Origin: Cytophagaceae bacterium UBA7467
Lineage (GTDB): Bacteria; Bacteroidota; Bacteroidia; Cytophagales; Spirosomataceae
DNA: 22,317 nucleotides
Assembly (NCBI GenBank): GCA_002479785.1
Contig: DLPD01000035.1
Location: 48,157-70,473, forward strand
Direction of reading: 5' to 3'
Shown here: piece after piece, positions 12,778 to 21,333 of the stretch
Layout of the letters: each line of letters starts with the position of its first letter
Position numbering within the stretch: the first letter of the stretch is position 1
Position numbers and translations under genes: made by a program
The notes under the pieces: generated by a model
What the model was told of the DNA's origin: nothing
Databases searched by the model: none
What the model saw: the letters and a program-made list of their open reading frames with translations, nothing else

Positions 12778-13158
12778 TTAGACTTGTGGTGGGTGGAAAA
12801 AGCCTTTAGCGGCTGAATTAGGAAAGAATTCCGTAGAAGTGAAATGATTTTCAACGAGTTCTGAAGAAATGAAACGAGCTGTAAAGACAGGTTGAATGGC
12901 TTGAAAACTTAACACCACTTCTGGCATTTTTTCTAAACGCTCAGAATTTGATTTTTGCTCTTTTTCTTCTGCAGCCTTTAGTTTTTTCGCTAAATAACAT
13001 TGACCATTACAGTTCAACATCGGTTTATCGCGGTTCACACACAGGTTTTCTGCAATATAGTCGCGATTAATGCGGTAGTAGGCTACGGCACCCCATTGAT
13101 TCATCAAGGGAACCTGCATAGCTAAGAACAATAAGAGAGCGACGATGCGTTTCATCAT
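12778..13158 (-). CDS. Small exported protein with CX9CX3C motif, probably metal-related
   Basis: This 126-residue protein has an N-terminal hydrophobic segment (MKRIVALLLFLAMQVPLMNQ) and then CVNRDKPMLNCNGQCYLAKKL, with cysteines at 40, 50 and 54. The 'C.N+..P...C.G.CyL.K.L' pattern recurs in small unnamed Bacteroidota proteins that accompany metal-uptake genes; no biochemical function is known to me. The middle is charged and helical (KAAEEKEQKSNSERLEK) and the end is HPPQV. It is the first gene of the minus-strand run leading into the MbnP-like gene, separated from it by 66 bases. An ATG at 13155 is an equally good start. A TACCTTTG box sits two bases upstream of the first ATG, which favours either a leaderless message or the second ATG. 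Confidence 0.8.
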   Translation of the reverse strand: MMKRIVALLLFLAMQVPLMNQWGAVAYYRINRDYIAENLCVNRDKPMLNCNGQCYLAKKLKAAEEKEQKSNSERLEKMPEVVLSFQAIQPVFTARFISSELVENHFTSTEFFPNSAAKGFFHPPQV

Positions 13159-13159
13159 G

Positions 13160-13167
13160 CAAAGGTA
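13160..13167 (-). promoter_or_regulatory. -7 box (TACCTTTG) before the small Cys-motif gene
   Basis: TACCTTTG on the minus strand matches TAnnTTTG exactly. It ends one base before the ATG at 13158, so transcription would begin within the first codons unless translation starts at the second ATG (13155) or further in. No -33 TTG at normal spacing is obvious. Confidence 0.35.
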
Positions 13168-13229
13168 AGGCAGAAATCGAAAAATAATTAGTAATTTACA
13201 AGGAATAAATACGACAAAAACGAGTAAAA

Positions 13230-14126
13230 ATGACGAAAATCACAATAATCGGCAGTTCAAATACGGATATGGTGATCAAATCGGCTCATTTGCCGGCGCC
13301 TGGCGAAACCGTTTTAGGCGGGGACTTCTTCATGAATCCAGGAGGCAAAGGCGCGAACCAGGCGGTGGCAGCGGCTCGGCTAGGAGGTGAAGTGCATTTT
13401 GTGTGCAAGGTGGGAAAAGACGTGTTTGGGGAGACGGCATTGCAGCAATTTAAGAACGAGGGAATTCACGCACGGTTTGTTACACAAGACCCATTAGCTC
13501 CCTCAGGAATTGCGTTGATTAATGTGGATGCCAAAGGAGAAAACTGCATAACCGTAGCCTCTGGGGCAAACAATTGCCTTTCTAAAGCTGACATCGATCA
13601 GGCTTCGGAAATTTTCGAGACAGGTGATTTTGTTTTAATTCAATTAGAAACGCCGCTTGAGACGGTCATTTATGCGGCGAATCTCGCAGCGAAAAAAGGG
13701 CTAAAAGTCATATTAAATCCTGCTCCTGCGGCGGAAATTCCTGCCGATTTATATCCGCATTTACACGCCATAACACCTAACGAAACAGAAGCAGAAATCC
13801 TGACAGGAATCTCGGTGACGGATCTATTAACTGCTGAGAAAGCAGCGAACATATTACTAAATAAAGGCGTTCAACACGTGGTTATTACCTTGGGCGCCGA
13901 AGGCGCCCTCTACAAAACGGCTTACGAAACACAGCATATTCCAGTCGCGAAAGTCGTGGCACAGGACACAACCGCCGCGGGGGATTGCTTTAATGGAGCG
14001 CTTGTAGTAGGTTTATCCGAGGGAATGAGCTGGCCAGACGCGATCGCTTTTGCCTGCAAAGCAGCCTCCATATCTGTTACTCGATTAGGGGCGCAAGCCT
14101 CAATGCCCAGACTCAACGAACTATGA
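13230..14126 (+). CDS. rbsK: Ribokinase
   Basis: This 298-residue PfkB-family kinase phosphorylates ribose to ribose 5-phosphate. The first PfkB signature is seen as NPGGKGANQAVAAARLGG (37-54), preceded by the substrate-binding NTDMV segment (11-15) and PGETVLGG. The second signature is DTTAAGDCFNGAL from residue 246, with Asp252 as the expected catalytic base and AAGD forming the anion hole. The NPNETE-like segment appears as ITPNETEAEILTG. Length and motif order match RbsK rather than fructokinase or adenosine kinase. The stop codon overlaps the ATG of the next gene (ATGA), so it leads a tightly coupled four-gene operon devoted to ribose release, uptake and use. Confidence 0.94.
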   Translation: MTKITIIGSSNTDMVIKSAHLPAPGETVLGGDFFMNPGGKGANQAVAAARLGGEVHFVCKVGKDVFGETALQQFKNEGIHARFVTQDPLAPSGIALINVDAKGENCITVASGANNCLSKADIDQASEIFETGDFVLIQLETPLETVIYAANLAAKKGLKVILNPAPAAEIPADLYPHLHAITPNETEAEILTGISVTDLLTAEKAANILLNKGVQHVVITLGAEGALYKTAYETQHIPVAKVVAQDTTAAGDCFNGALVVGLSEGMSWPDAIAFACKAASISVTRLGAQASMPRLNEL

Positions 14127-15043
14127 AAAAACTAATCCTATTCTTTCTTATTAGTTTCTCATTGACCGCACAACAGCGGCAAAAAGTAATCTTCGATTGT
14201 GATTTAGGCGATGACATTGACGATGCCTATGCCTTGGGTTATTTGTTAACTCTTCAGGATCGCTATGAGATTTTAGGAATCACCACCTGTTATGGCCGCA
14301 CGGAGGATCGCGCCATCTTAGCACAGAAATTTTTAGCTGTTACGGGCGAAAATCGTATTCCCGTTTATGTAGGGAAAAACACCTCGAAAAGCTCGGAACG
14401 TGCGAATTGGTATGCGGATCAGTTTTATTGGGCAAAGGGTTCTGCATTGATAAAAAAGCCTCAAGGCGCCACCGACTTCATTCGATCACAACTGAAAAAA
14501 TACCCGGGGGAAGTCATTATTTTCTCGGTGGGACCGGTGACAAATTTGGCCCCATTAGGAACCGAATTACAAAAAGCGAAAGCTATCTATGCAATGTTTG
14601 GTTCGTTTAAAATTGGTTATGATGGTAGTCCGAAAGTCGATGCTGAATGGAATGTAACCTGCGATATTCCTGCCGCAAAAGCCTTCGTTGAATCTGGAGC
14701 AAATATCATCTATGCAGGATTGGATGTGACGGCAATGGTTAAATTATCCGCAGAAAATCGCTTGAAATTATTGATGCGCCAGTCGCCGCTCACGAGTGCG
14801 ATGCAAGGGTTATACGTTTTGTGGGGACAAGAAACCCCTACCCTTTTTGACCCAGTAGCCATCGGAATGGAAACGAATCCAGAACTATTCACCACCGAAA
14901 AAGTGCATGTTTACGTGGACAACAAAGGTTTTACTAGACTAGATCCTTCGAAGCCCGCTAATGCCACGATTGGCACCCGTATTAAGCACGCAACATTCAT
15001 TGAAAAACTGATGCACCAGTATATCTACCAAAACCTGAACTAA
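14123..15043 (+). CDS. Exported inosine/uridine-preferring nucleoside hydrolase
   Basis: This 306-residue protein has a signal peptide (MKKLILFFLISFSLTAQQ) followed by the calcium-binding Asp cluster IFDCDLGDDIDDAYALGYLL (Asp25, 27, 30, 31, 33, 34) of the nucleoside hydrolase family. Further family blocks are VYVGKN, IFSVGPVTNLAPL and the late WNVTCDIPAAKAFVESGANI, where an Asn and an Asp complete the active site. It should split the N-glycosidic bond of ribonucleosides to base and ribose. Unlike Escherichia coli RihA/B/C it carries an export signal and so acts outside the cytoplasm. It overlaps rbsK by four bases and the next gene by one. Base specificity cannot be judged. Confidence 0.9.
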   Translation: MKKLILFFLISFSLTAQQRQKVIFDCDLGDDIDDAYALGYLLTLQDRYEILGITTCYGRTEDRAILAQKFLAVTGENRIPVYVGKNTSKSSERANWYADQFYWAKGSALIKKPQGATDFIRSQLKKYPGEVIIFSVGPVTNLAPLGTELQKAKAIYAMFGSFKIGYDGSPKVDAEWNVTCDIPAAKAFVESGANIIYAGLDVTAMVKLSAENRLKLLMRQSPLTSAMQGLYVLWGQETPTLFDPVAIGMETNPELFTTEKVHVYVDNKGFTRLDPSKPANATIGTRIKHATFIEKLMHQYIYQNLN

Positions 15044-16578
15044 TGAAAAAAATACTATTCTTCCTCCTCATCGGCCTTGCAGCACAAGCGCAAACGATCT
15101 CGATGAGCAAAGCCGTCTTGAAAGACAAAATCAAGGGTGGTTGGGCTGGCCAAACGATCGGTGTGACTTTTGGCGGGCCCGTCGAATTTCGCTACAACGG
15201 AACGATGATCAATTCCTACCATCCCATTCCATGGTACGATGGCTATCTGAAGAATACGATGATCAATAATCCAGGCTTGTACGACGATTTGTACATGGAT
15301 TTAACCTTCGTGGAGGTATTCGAAAAAGAGGGATTGAATGCGCCTATCGAATCGCACGCGAAGGCCTATGCGAATGCGGGTTATGCGCTTTGGCATGCGA
15401 ATCAAGCTGGACGATATAACATTCTGAATGGCATGATGCCTCCAGCGTCTGGATACTGGGAAAATAATCCCCATGCAGATTGTATTGATTACCAAATCGA
15501 GTGCGACTTTGCCGGTTTAATGTCGCCAGGAATGCCCAATGCGGCATCCAAAATTTCCGACAAAATCGGACACATCATGAACTACGGCGATGGCTATTAT
15601 GGCGGAGTTTATTTAGGGGCTTGCTATACTTTGGCATTCATTAATAACGACATCAATAAAGTGGTAACCGAGGCTTTGAAAACCATTCCAGCGAAAAGCC
15701 AATACTATCAATGCATCTCAGATGTCATCAGATGGCACAAACAATACCCGAACGATTGGACAAAAACCTGGCTAGAAGTTCAAAACAAATGGGCGAACGA
15801 CATTGGTTGTCCAGACGGGGTTTTTGCGCCATTTAACATCGACGCGACCGTGAATTCAGCCTATGTGGTGATAGGGTTGTTGTATGGAAACGGGGATTTT
15901 GGCAAAACCATTGAAATTTCCACTCGCTGTGGCCAAGATGCAGACTGCAATCCATCGTCTGCTGGAGGAATTTTAGGGGCGTTGATTGGCTACGAAAAGA
16001 TACCAGCTTATTGGAAACTTGGCTTGAAAGAGGCTGAAGATATCGACTTCAAATACACGTCTACTTCGCTAAACGATGTGTACGAAATCGGCTTTAAACA
16101 TGCCTTACAAAACATTAAAAACAACGGCGGAACAGTGTCTGAAAATACCGTAAATATTCCCTACTCAGCACCTAAAGCAGTAGCATTCGAGCAAAGCTTC
16201 GACCATTCATTTCCTACCGAAAAAATCAACATCGGGAAAAACTTGATGGACGAATATGACTTCGATTTCGAAGGGAATGGCTTCGTCGTGCGCGGCGAAA
16301 CCGCGAAATGGGCGTCCTTGGATCCAGGGACTTTTGAATTAGAAGTATTTGTGGATGGCAAACTATTTGAAAAAGTGAAATTGCCTGTGGCCTTTACCAC
16401 AAGACGCCACGAAATCACCTGGAAATATAAACTAGCGACCGGGAAACACCACGTGAAATTGAAAGTGTTAAACAAAGTAGCGGGCTATGACTGCAAATTA
16501 TTCGATGCCATCGTCTACGCAGAAAAGCCATTTACGGCCACGAATGAAAAATATTACCGTTTAGGAAACCTAAAATAA
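15043..16578 (+). CDS. Exported ADP-ribosylglycohydrolase family protein with C-terminal beta-sandwich-like domain
   Basis: This 511-residue protein has a signal peptide (MKKILFFLLIGLAAQAQ). Residues about 20-350 match the DraG/ARH fold: KGGWAGQTIGVTFGGPVEF, DDLYMDLTFVEVFEKEG (metal-site acidic run), YGDGYYGGVYLGACY and CGQDADCNPSSAGGILGALIG, whose D.D pair completes the dinuclear metal site. The last 130 or so residues (after AVAFEQSFDHSF) form a separate strand-rich region resembling a carbohydrate-binding or jelly-roll module. Cytoplasmic relatives remove ADP-ribose from proteins or other acceptors; the exported, operon-linked form here more likely acts on an external ribosyl compound. It starts one base inside the stop codon of the nucleoside hydrolase and is followed five bases later by the permease gene. 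Confidence 0.87.
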   Translation: MKKILFFLLIGLAAQAQTISMSKAVLKDKIKGGWAGQTIGVTFGGPVEFRYNGTMINSYHPIPWYDGYLKNTMINNPGLYDDLYMDLTFVEVFEKEGLNAPIESHAKAYANAGYALWHANQAGRYNILNGMMPPASGYWENNPHADCIDYQIECDFAGLMSPGMPNAASKISDKIGHIMNYGDGYYGGVYLGACYTLAFINNDINKVVTEALKTIPAKSQYYQCISDVIRWHKQYPNDWTKTWLEVQNKWANDIGCPDGVFAPFNIDATVNSAYVVIGLLYGNGDFGKTIEISTRCGQDADCNPSSAGGILGALIGYEKIPAYWKLGLKEAEDIDFKYTSTSLNDVYEIGFKHALQNIKNNGGTVSENTVNIPYSAPKAVAFEQSFDHSFPTEKINIGKNLMDEYDFDFEGNGFVVRGETAKWASLDPGTFELEVFVDGKLFEKVKLPVAFTTRRHEITWKYKLATGKHHVKLKVLNKVAGYDCKLFDAIVYAEKPFTATNEKYYRLGNLK

Positions 16579-16583
16579 GCGCT

Positions 16584-17573
16584 ATGTTGATTATCGAAAC
16601 CTATTCATCTGCCGTTTTATTGTGCATCGTGACGATGCTTTGCTGGGGCTCGTGGGCAAACACCCAAAAGCTTTCGTCCTCGTCCTGGCGATTCGAGCTA
16701 TTCTACTGGGATTATGCGATCGGAATTGTTTTAGCCTCCTTGATTTTAGCCTTTACCTTAGGATCGAGTGGAACGCAGGGTCGGGGTTTCTTAGCAGATT
16801 ATGCCCAAGCTAGCGGCGAAAACCTGCAATCTGCTTTCGTGGGAGGGGTTTTATTCAATGCCGCCAATATTCTGTTAGTCGCGGCGATCGGAATTGCGGG
16901 CATGTCTGTAGCCTTTCCAGTGGGTATCGGAATTGCCTTGGTATTAGGGGTTTTAGTGAATTATTTAGCCGACCCACAGGGTAATCCGTTGTTGATTTTC
17001 GGGGGAGTTGCCTTGATAGCGATGGCGATCATTTTAAATGCGAGGGCGTATAAATCCATTTCCTCTGCCTCCGCATCGAACAAAGGGTTATTTTTATCCG
17101 TGCTAGCGGGATGCTTGATGGGCCTGTTCTACAAATACGTAGCGGCTTCGATGGCCGTCAATTTTGCCGCTCCTGAGGTGGAGAAATTAACGCCTTACAC
17201 CGCTTTAGTCGTTTTCGCAGTAGGGGTTTTAGCGAGTTCAGTGGTCTTCAATACCTTCCAAATGAAAAAGCCATTCTCTGGCGCTCCGTTGAATTTCGCG
17301 CACTATTTAGTGGGATCGACCAGAGATCACTTGGTGGGTATTTTGGGCGGCGCGATCTGGTTTGTGGGAATGGCCTTATCTATTCTCGCTTCTGAAAAAG
17401 CAGGAGCTGCAGTTTCATATGGCCTTGGCCAAGGAGCGACCGTGGTGGCGGCAGTATGGGGCATCTTTATTTGGAAAGAATTTAAAAATGCCTCACCAGA
17501 AACGCACAAATTGCTTAACATCATGTTGCTTCTATATGTCGTAGGATTAGGCTTGCTGATCGGGTCGAAATAG
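16584..17573 (+). CDS. GRP-family (glucose/ribose porter) sugar permease
   Basis: This 329-residue integral membrane protein has about ten hydrophobic segments and no signal peptide. It matches the GRP family of the drug/metabolite transporter superfamily: an N-terminal MLCWGSWANTQKL helix, FELFYWDYAIG, the GGVLFNAANILLVAAI helix, GIAGMSVAFPVGIGIALVLG, LAGCLMGLFYKYV, and AVSYGLGQGATVVAAVWGIFIWKEF near the C-terminus. Members move glucose, ribose or related sugars by proton symport. As the last gene of the operon with ribokinase and two exported ribose-releasing hydrolases, ribose is the likely substrate. Its stop codon (17571-17573) directly abuts the stop of the convergent gene, so no separate terminator stands between them. 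Confidence 0.9.
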   Translation: MLIIETYSSAVLLCIVTMLCWGSWANTQKLSSSSWRFELFYWDYAIGIVLASLILAFTLGSSGTQGRGFLADYAQASGENLQSAFVGGVLFNAANILLVAAIGIAGMSVAFPVGIGIALVLGVLVNYLADPQGNPLLIFGGVALIAMAIILNARAYKSISSASASNKGLFLSVLAGCLMGLFYKYVAASMAVNFAAPEVEKLTPYTALVVFAVGVLASSVVFNTFQMKKPFSGAPLNFAHYLVGSTRDHLVGILGGAIWFVGMALSILASEKAGAAVSYGLGQGATVVAAVWGIFIWKEFKNASPETHKLLNIMLLLYVVGLGLLIGSK

Positions 17574-20500
17574 TTATTTAGGTGCAAGGGGTAGTAATTC
17601 CCAGGTATTCGTGGCATTGGGCTTAGTCGTGGCGGTATAATACTTTGCGAGGCTTGAATTATAAAACTGATATTGAGGCAATTGATAACTATTCAAATCA
17701 AAACCCATTAATACGCGAACGGGAGTAGCCACTGAACCCAATACGGTGGATAAAACCGTGCCAAAACGGTTTACTCCGCCAATGACTGCGCTTTGTTTTT
17801 TCCCAAATACATTCACAAATACTGTTGAGCTAGCCGTATGAGCTCCATAGGCCGTAAGTCCGGCGTCTGCCACCGTTCCCTCACTTATGGCAAACGTCAG
17901 TAATCTAGGCGATATAAAACCCAAATAGGAAAAGCGCAATGTATGCGCCGTATTACCTAGCGTAATCGTTCCATTTTCTTCTAAATGAAGTTTATAAAAA
18001 GTCTGATTAAATCCACCATCGTGTAAATTACCCCCCGACAGATGGAGAGAACAATAGGTAGGAAAGGCGGAGGCAACACCTGCTTTCAAGGTTCCCCCAT
18101 AGAGATAGGCTTCATACATTTGATTCACCCCACCTACATAAATGGTGCCACCCCCTCGCTTTTGGAAATTTCTTCCAGAAATGACCCCCATCACGCCATC
18201 ATTTGTTCCATACCCTGTGGTAATAACTCGATTTTCTGATGTCACGGTCACATTCCCCTCAACTCCATAGCGGCCTGAGGAAATTAAATTACCATAAACA
18301 CTCACCCCGCCGTAACCATTCACTAATAGCGAACCTCCCATTCCCGAATTTTGAGATGGATTAGCACTGTTTATGGCCCCACCCACATTAATATCTCGAT
18401 AGACATAAATGGACCCCATGTAGGAGTAAAGATATACATTACCTCCATCGGTTAAATTTGTCCCAGAAGCATTGCTAACTGGGTTCGCATTCATCGAAAT
18501 GTCCGCATTCACATAGATATTCCCATTCGTTCCTATTACCAAAGACAAATATCCTGCGTTGCCGAAATAATTGTTGGGGTTACGCATTGAAATGGGATTA
18601 TCAATATTCACGTCACTATTTGCACTGATATTAAATGCATGATTTACAAGGGGGCCGTAGCCATTGTAGGTAATAATGGGCGTATTAATATCCACTACTC
18701 CGGATTGCGTGCAGGCGGAACAGGTGGTTATAATCTGCGGAGAGGTGTACTTCGTTCTAATGATGAAATCGATATCTGCTACATTTACATTCGCATTATC
18801 TGCTGTGGGAGTAAACGTCACATAACCCCCTCTGAGCGAGGATAAATTCTCACTCCAATTACCCCCAGAGGTAGGGCTATTCGTGAAACGAACATTGGAA
18901 TACCTCGCTACTTGCGTCGCGTTTATTGTTAACTCGCCTGTACTCAGTTGTCCCGCATTGACCACCGTAGCGTAATAAGTAAATTTTATTTGCTCGTATT
19001 CGGACCGCTTTAGGAGTGGAGTAGGCTCTATGAAAATTCGTCCACTGCTTCCGGCGCTCCCTGCCGTGCCTAACCAGCCCTTGATGGTGAGTATTTTATA
19101 GTCCAAGTATTGCCTTGGCCCAAATCGCAAAGTGTGCGCATTAGCCCCTAATTCAATCGTGGATCCATCCGCTAAAAGTGACACATTGCCCACCGTTTCT
19201 GAAAACCCGCCTGTGCGCAAGCTCCCTCCGTTGAATAAAAATGCGGAGCTGTTCGCAATGATTTCCGACGCCCCTAAAATGACAAATCCCCCACTTAACA
19301 CCGTTGCTCCTGTAAAGCTATTGACGCTATTCAATGTGAGCGATCCTGTACCGTCTTTGATTAAGCTCGTGGCCACATTGAGCTGATTTGGACTTGTTCC
19401 CCACGTATAGGCAAGACTCCCGCTACCACTCAAACTTCCATTCAAAAGGACATTGCCTGCTCCCCCCACCGTTAAAGCAACGGCACCCACAGCTAAATTA
19501 CTATTTACTGATAATTGGCTTGTTAAATCCGCATGGATACGAGTGTCTCCTGTTAACGTTATCGTACCGTTTAAGGTATTCGTCCCGGCCACACTTTGGA
19601 TTGCGCCATTACCCAAAGGACCTATACCTTTAATCATCAGCGCATTGGAAATGGATATGCCACCTTGTACTTGCAAACTGCCTCCCATCGCTATATTCAC
19701 CGCATTTGACCCTAAAGCTCCACTATTTCGAATATGTAAGGTTCCACTCGATACCGTCGTTGCACCACTGTAATTATTCGCCGAATAGAGCGAAAAAACA
19801 CCCATATTGTTTGTAATACCTCCGCTGCCCAAATTCAAAGTCCCACTGAGGGTTAGCGAACCAGCGCCTGTCGTGCTTAAAGAGACGTTCGTTCCAGTCA
19901 TCGTTTGGGTCAGGGTGAGGGAGCCGGCGGTGCTGTTGATAGTAGTGTTTTGGCCTAAAGAAATAGCTCCTCCATACGTGTTATTGCCGCTGACATTAGA
20001 AAGTGAAACCCCATTTAAGTTCAAGGTTAAGTCTTCTGCGCCCACATTGATGTTATTATAGAGCGCTAACTTCCCTGTTCCGCGCACCACCGTTCCACCG
20101 CTCGTACTTCCCAAAGAACGACTGTTGTAGATAGATAAGGTTCCCGCATAAATGGTCGTGATGCCAGAATAGGTGTTCGCGGTGTTATTAACGCTATTCC
20201 CTAAAGAAAAATTTTCTCCGTATTTAGCCAAAGACAAAACGCCCAAACCATCCTCAATCAAACCGGTATATACCGTATTAAAATTACTCAAGCCCACCGT
20301 CAGTGTGATATTTCCCGCCACACTACTGGTCACCTTGCCGTAGCCATTAGTACTTGCAATCGAACCGATTGATTCCGAAACTCCGTTTAGGTCTAGGGTT
20401 GTATTCGCCCCCGTAAAGGAAAGCGTATTATAGTCTGGCAAAGCTGCCCCTCCTGCTAATTGCAAGGTGCCGTCTGCTAGCTCAGAGGAAGATACCGCAT

Positions 20501-21332
20501 TATTTGTCCCACTCACCTTCAAGGTCCCCGACCCCATTTTTTTAAAGGCTCCCCCGCTCATAACACCGCTGATGCCATCGTTCTGTCCAGCATTTGTTAC
20601 CATCGCATAACCATCTGAAACAAGTATATTTCCCGCAAAATTAGAACGGCCCGTAGAAATCAAAGCGCCTGAAATACTAACTCCTGCGGCCCCATTGATG
20701 GTTATACCACCTCCTGCACCATTATAAAGGCCAGAATTTGTCGTATTTATTGTTCCACTGCAATTGATGTTCCCGGTGACCTTCACAGCTCCGGCAGTTG
20801 AATTCAAGTTTACGGAGCCCCCTTGTGTCAAAATCACGGAACTCCCTACCTCTGACGTGTTATTCAATAAGATTTCGGCCGTTACATTAATGTTCCCTGA
20901 AGTGTTAATGACTAAACTCAATGACCCTAAATTCCCTGCATAAGTAGTCGTCGAACGAAGTGTAACCGGATTCCCGATATTCACGTCTGCCGAAGCGTTG
21001 AAAGTTACCGTTTTGCTATTCAAAACGCCATTTTGATTATAGGAACTAAGGGCCGTGGTAAAATCGATTTGACCCGATTGTGTACAGGCTGAGCAGACCG
21101 TATTAATGATGACATGGCTGTATTTCACCCGCAATAAATCATCTATTTCCGTCACGCTGACGGTCGCGTTGTCTGCATTGGGTGTAAATGTGTAGGTCGT
21201 CCCTGTCGTCCCTGCTGATAAAAGTGGCGACCACGTTCCTCCACTCGTGGCGCCCGCGACGAGGGAAAGGTTGCTGTTTTGGGCTTGAAGTTGCCCCGCA
21301 AAAAACACGAATAGGATGATTAGATTCTTCAT
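17574..21332 (-). CDS. Large secreted autotransporter-associated beta-strand repeat protein
   Basis: The chosen start at 21332 gives 1,252 residues beginning with a signal peptide (MKNLIILFVFFAGQLQAQNS). An in-frame start at 21389 would overlap the upstream gene. The body is low-complexity Gly/Ser/Thr/Asn beta-helix sequence with several autotransporter-associated beta-strand repeats, such as NTYSGITTIYAGTLSI (about residue 385), NNYSGATTVSSGTLHI (about 520) and NSFTGATVLSGGFVIL (about 670). A module of roughly 300 residues occurs twice, near 28-330 and 815-1120, each copy with CSACTQSG (first Cys pair at 80 and 83; second near 869). No C-terminal translocator barrel and no typical T9SS domain are seen, so its export across the outer membrane is unexplained. 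It is probably a surface adhesin or matrix protein, coupled by a one-base gap to the tail-fibre-like gene. Confidence 0.85.
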   Translation of the reverse strand: MKNLIILFVFFAGQLQAQNSNLSLVAGATSGGTWSPLLSAGTTGTTYTFTPNADNATVSVTEIDDLLRVKYSHVIINTVCSACTQSGQIDFTTALSSYNQNGVLNSKTVTFNASADVNIGNPVTLRSTTTYAGNLGSLSLVINTSGNINVTAEILLNNTSEVGSSVILTQGGSVNLNSTAGAVKVTGNINCSGTINTTNSGLYNGAGGGITINGAAGVSISGALISTGRSNFAGNILVSDGYAMVTNAGQNDGISGVMSGGAFKKMGSGTLKVSGTNNAVSSSELADGTLQLAGGAALPDYNTLSFTGANTTLDLNGVSESIGSIASTNGYGKVTSSVAGNITLTVGLSNFNTVYTGLIEDGLGVLSLAKYGENFSLGNSVNNTANTYSGITTIYAGTLSIYNSRSLGSTSGGTVVRGTGKLALYNNINVGAEDLTLNLNGVSLSNVSGNNTYGGAISLGQNTTINSTAGSLTLTQTMTGTNVSLSTTGAGSLTLSGTLNLGSGGITNNMGVFSLYSANNYSGATTVSSGTLHIRNSGALGSNAVNIAMGGSLQVQGGISISNALMIKGIGPLGNGAIQSVAGTNTLNGTITLTGDTRIHADLTSQLSVNSNLAVGAVALTVGGAGNVLLNGSLSGSGSLAYTWGTSPNQLNVATSLIKDGTGSLTLNSVNSFTGATVLSGGFVILGASEIIANSSAFLFNGGSLRTGGFSETVGNVSLLADGSTIELGANAHTLRFGPRQYLDYKILTIKGWLGTAGSAGSSGRIFIEPTPLLKRSEYEQIKFTYYATVVNAGQLSTGELTINATQVARYSNVRFTNSPTSGGNWSENLSSLRGGYVTFTPTADNANVNVADIDFIIRTKYTSPQIITTCSACTQSGVVDINTPIITYNGYGPLVNHAFNISANSDVNIDNPISMRNPNNYFGNAGYLSLVIGTNGNIYVNADISMNANPVSNASGTNLTDGGNVYLYSYMGSIYVYRDINVGGAINSANPSQNSGMGGSLLVNGYGGVSVYGNLISSGRYGVEGNVTVTSENRVITTGYGTNDGVMGVISGRNFQKRGGGTIYVGGVNQMYEAYLYGGTLKAGVASAFPTYCSLHLSGGNLHDGGFNQTFYKLHLEENGTITLGNTAHTLRFSYLGFISPRLLTFAISEGTVADAGLTAYGAHTASSTVFVNVFGKKQSAVIGGVNRFGTVLSTVLGSVATPVRVLMGFDLNSYQLPQYQFYNSSLAKYYTATTKPNATNTWELLPLAPK

Positions 21333-21333
21333 C

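Noticed and set aside
19132..20061. Plus-strand reading frames inside the giant repeat gene
   Set aside because: They are proline- and valine-rich antisense shadows of the Gly/Thr/Asn repeats and show no domain of their own.
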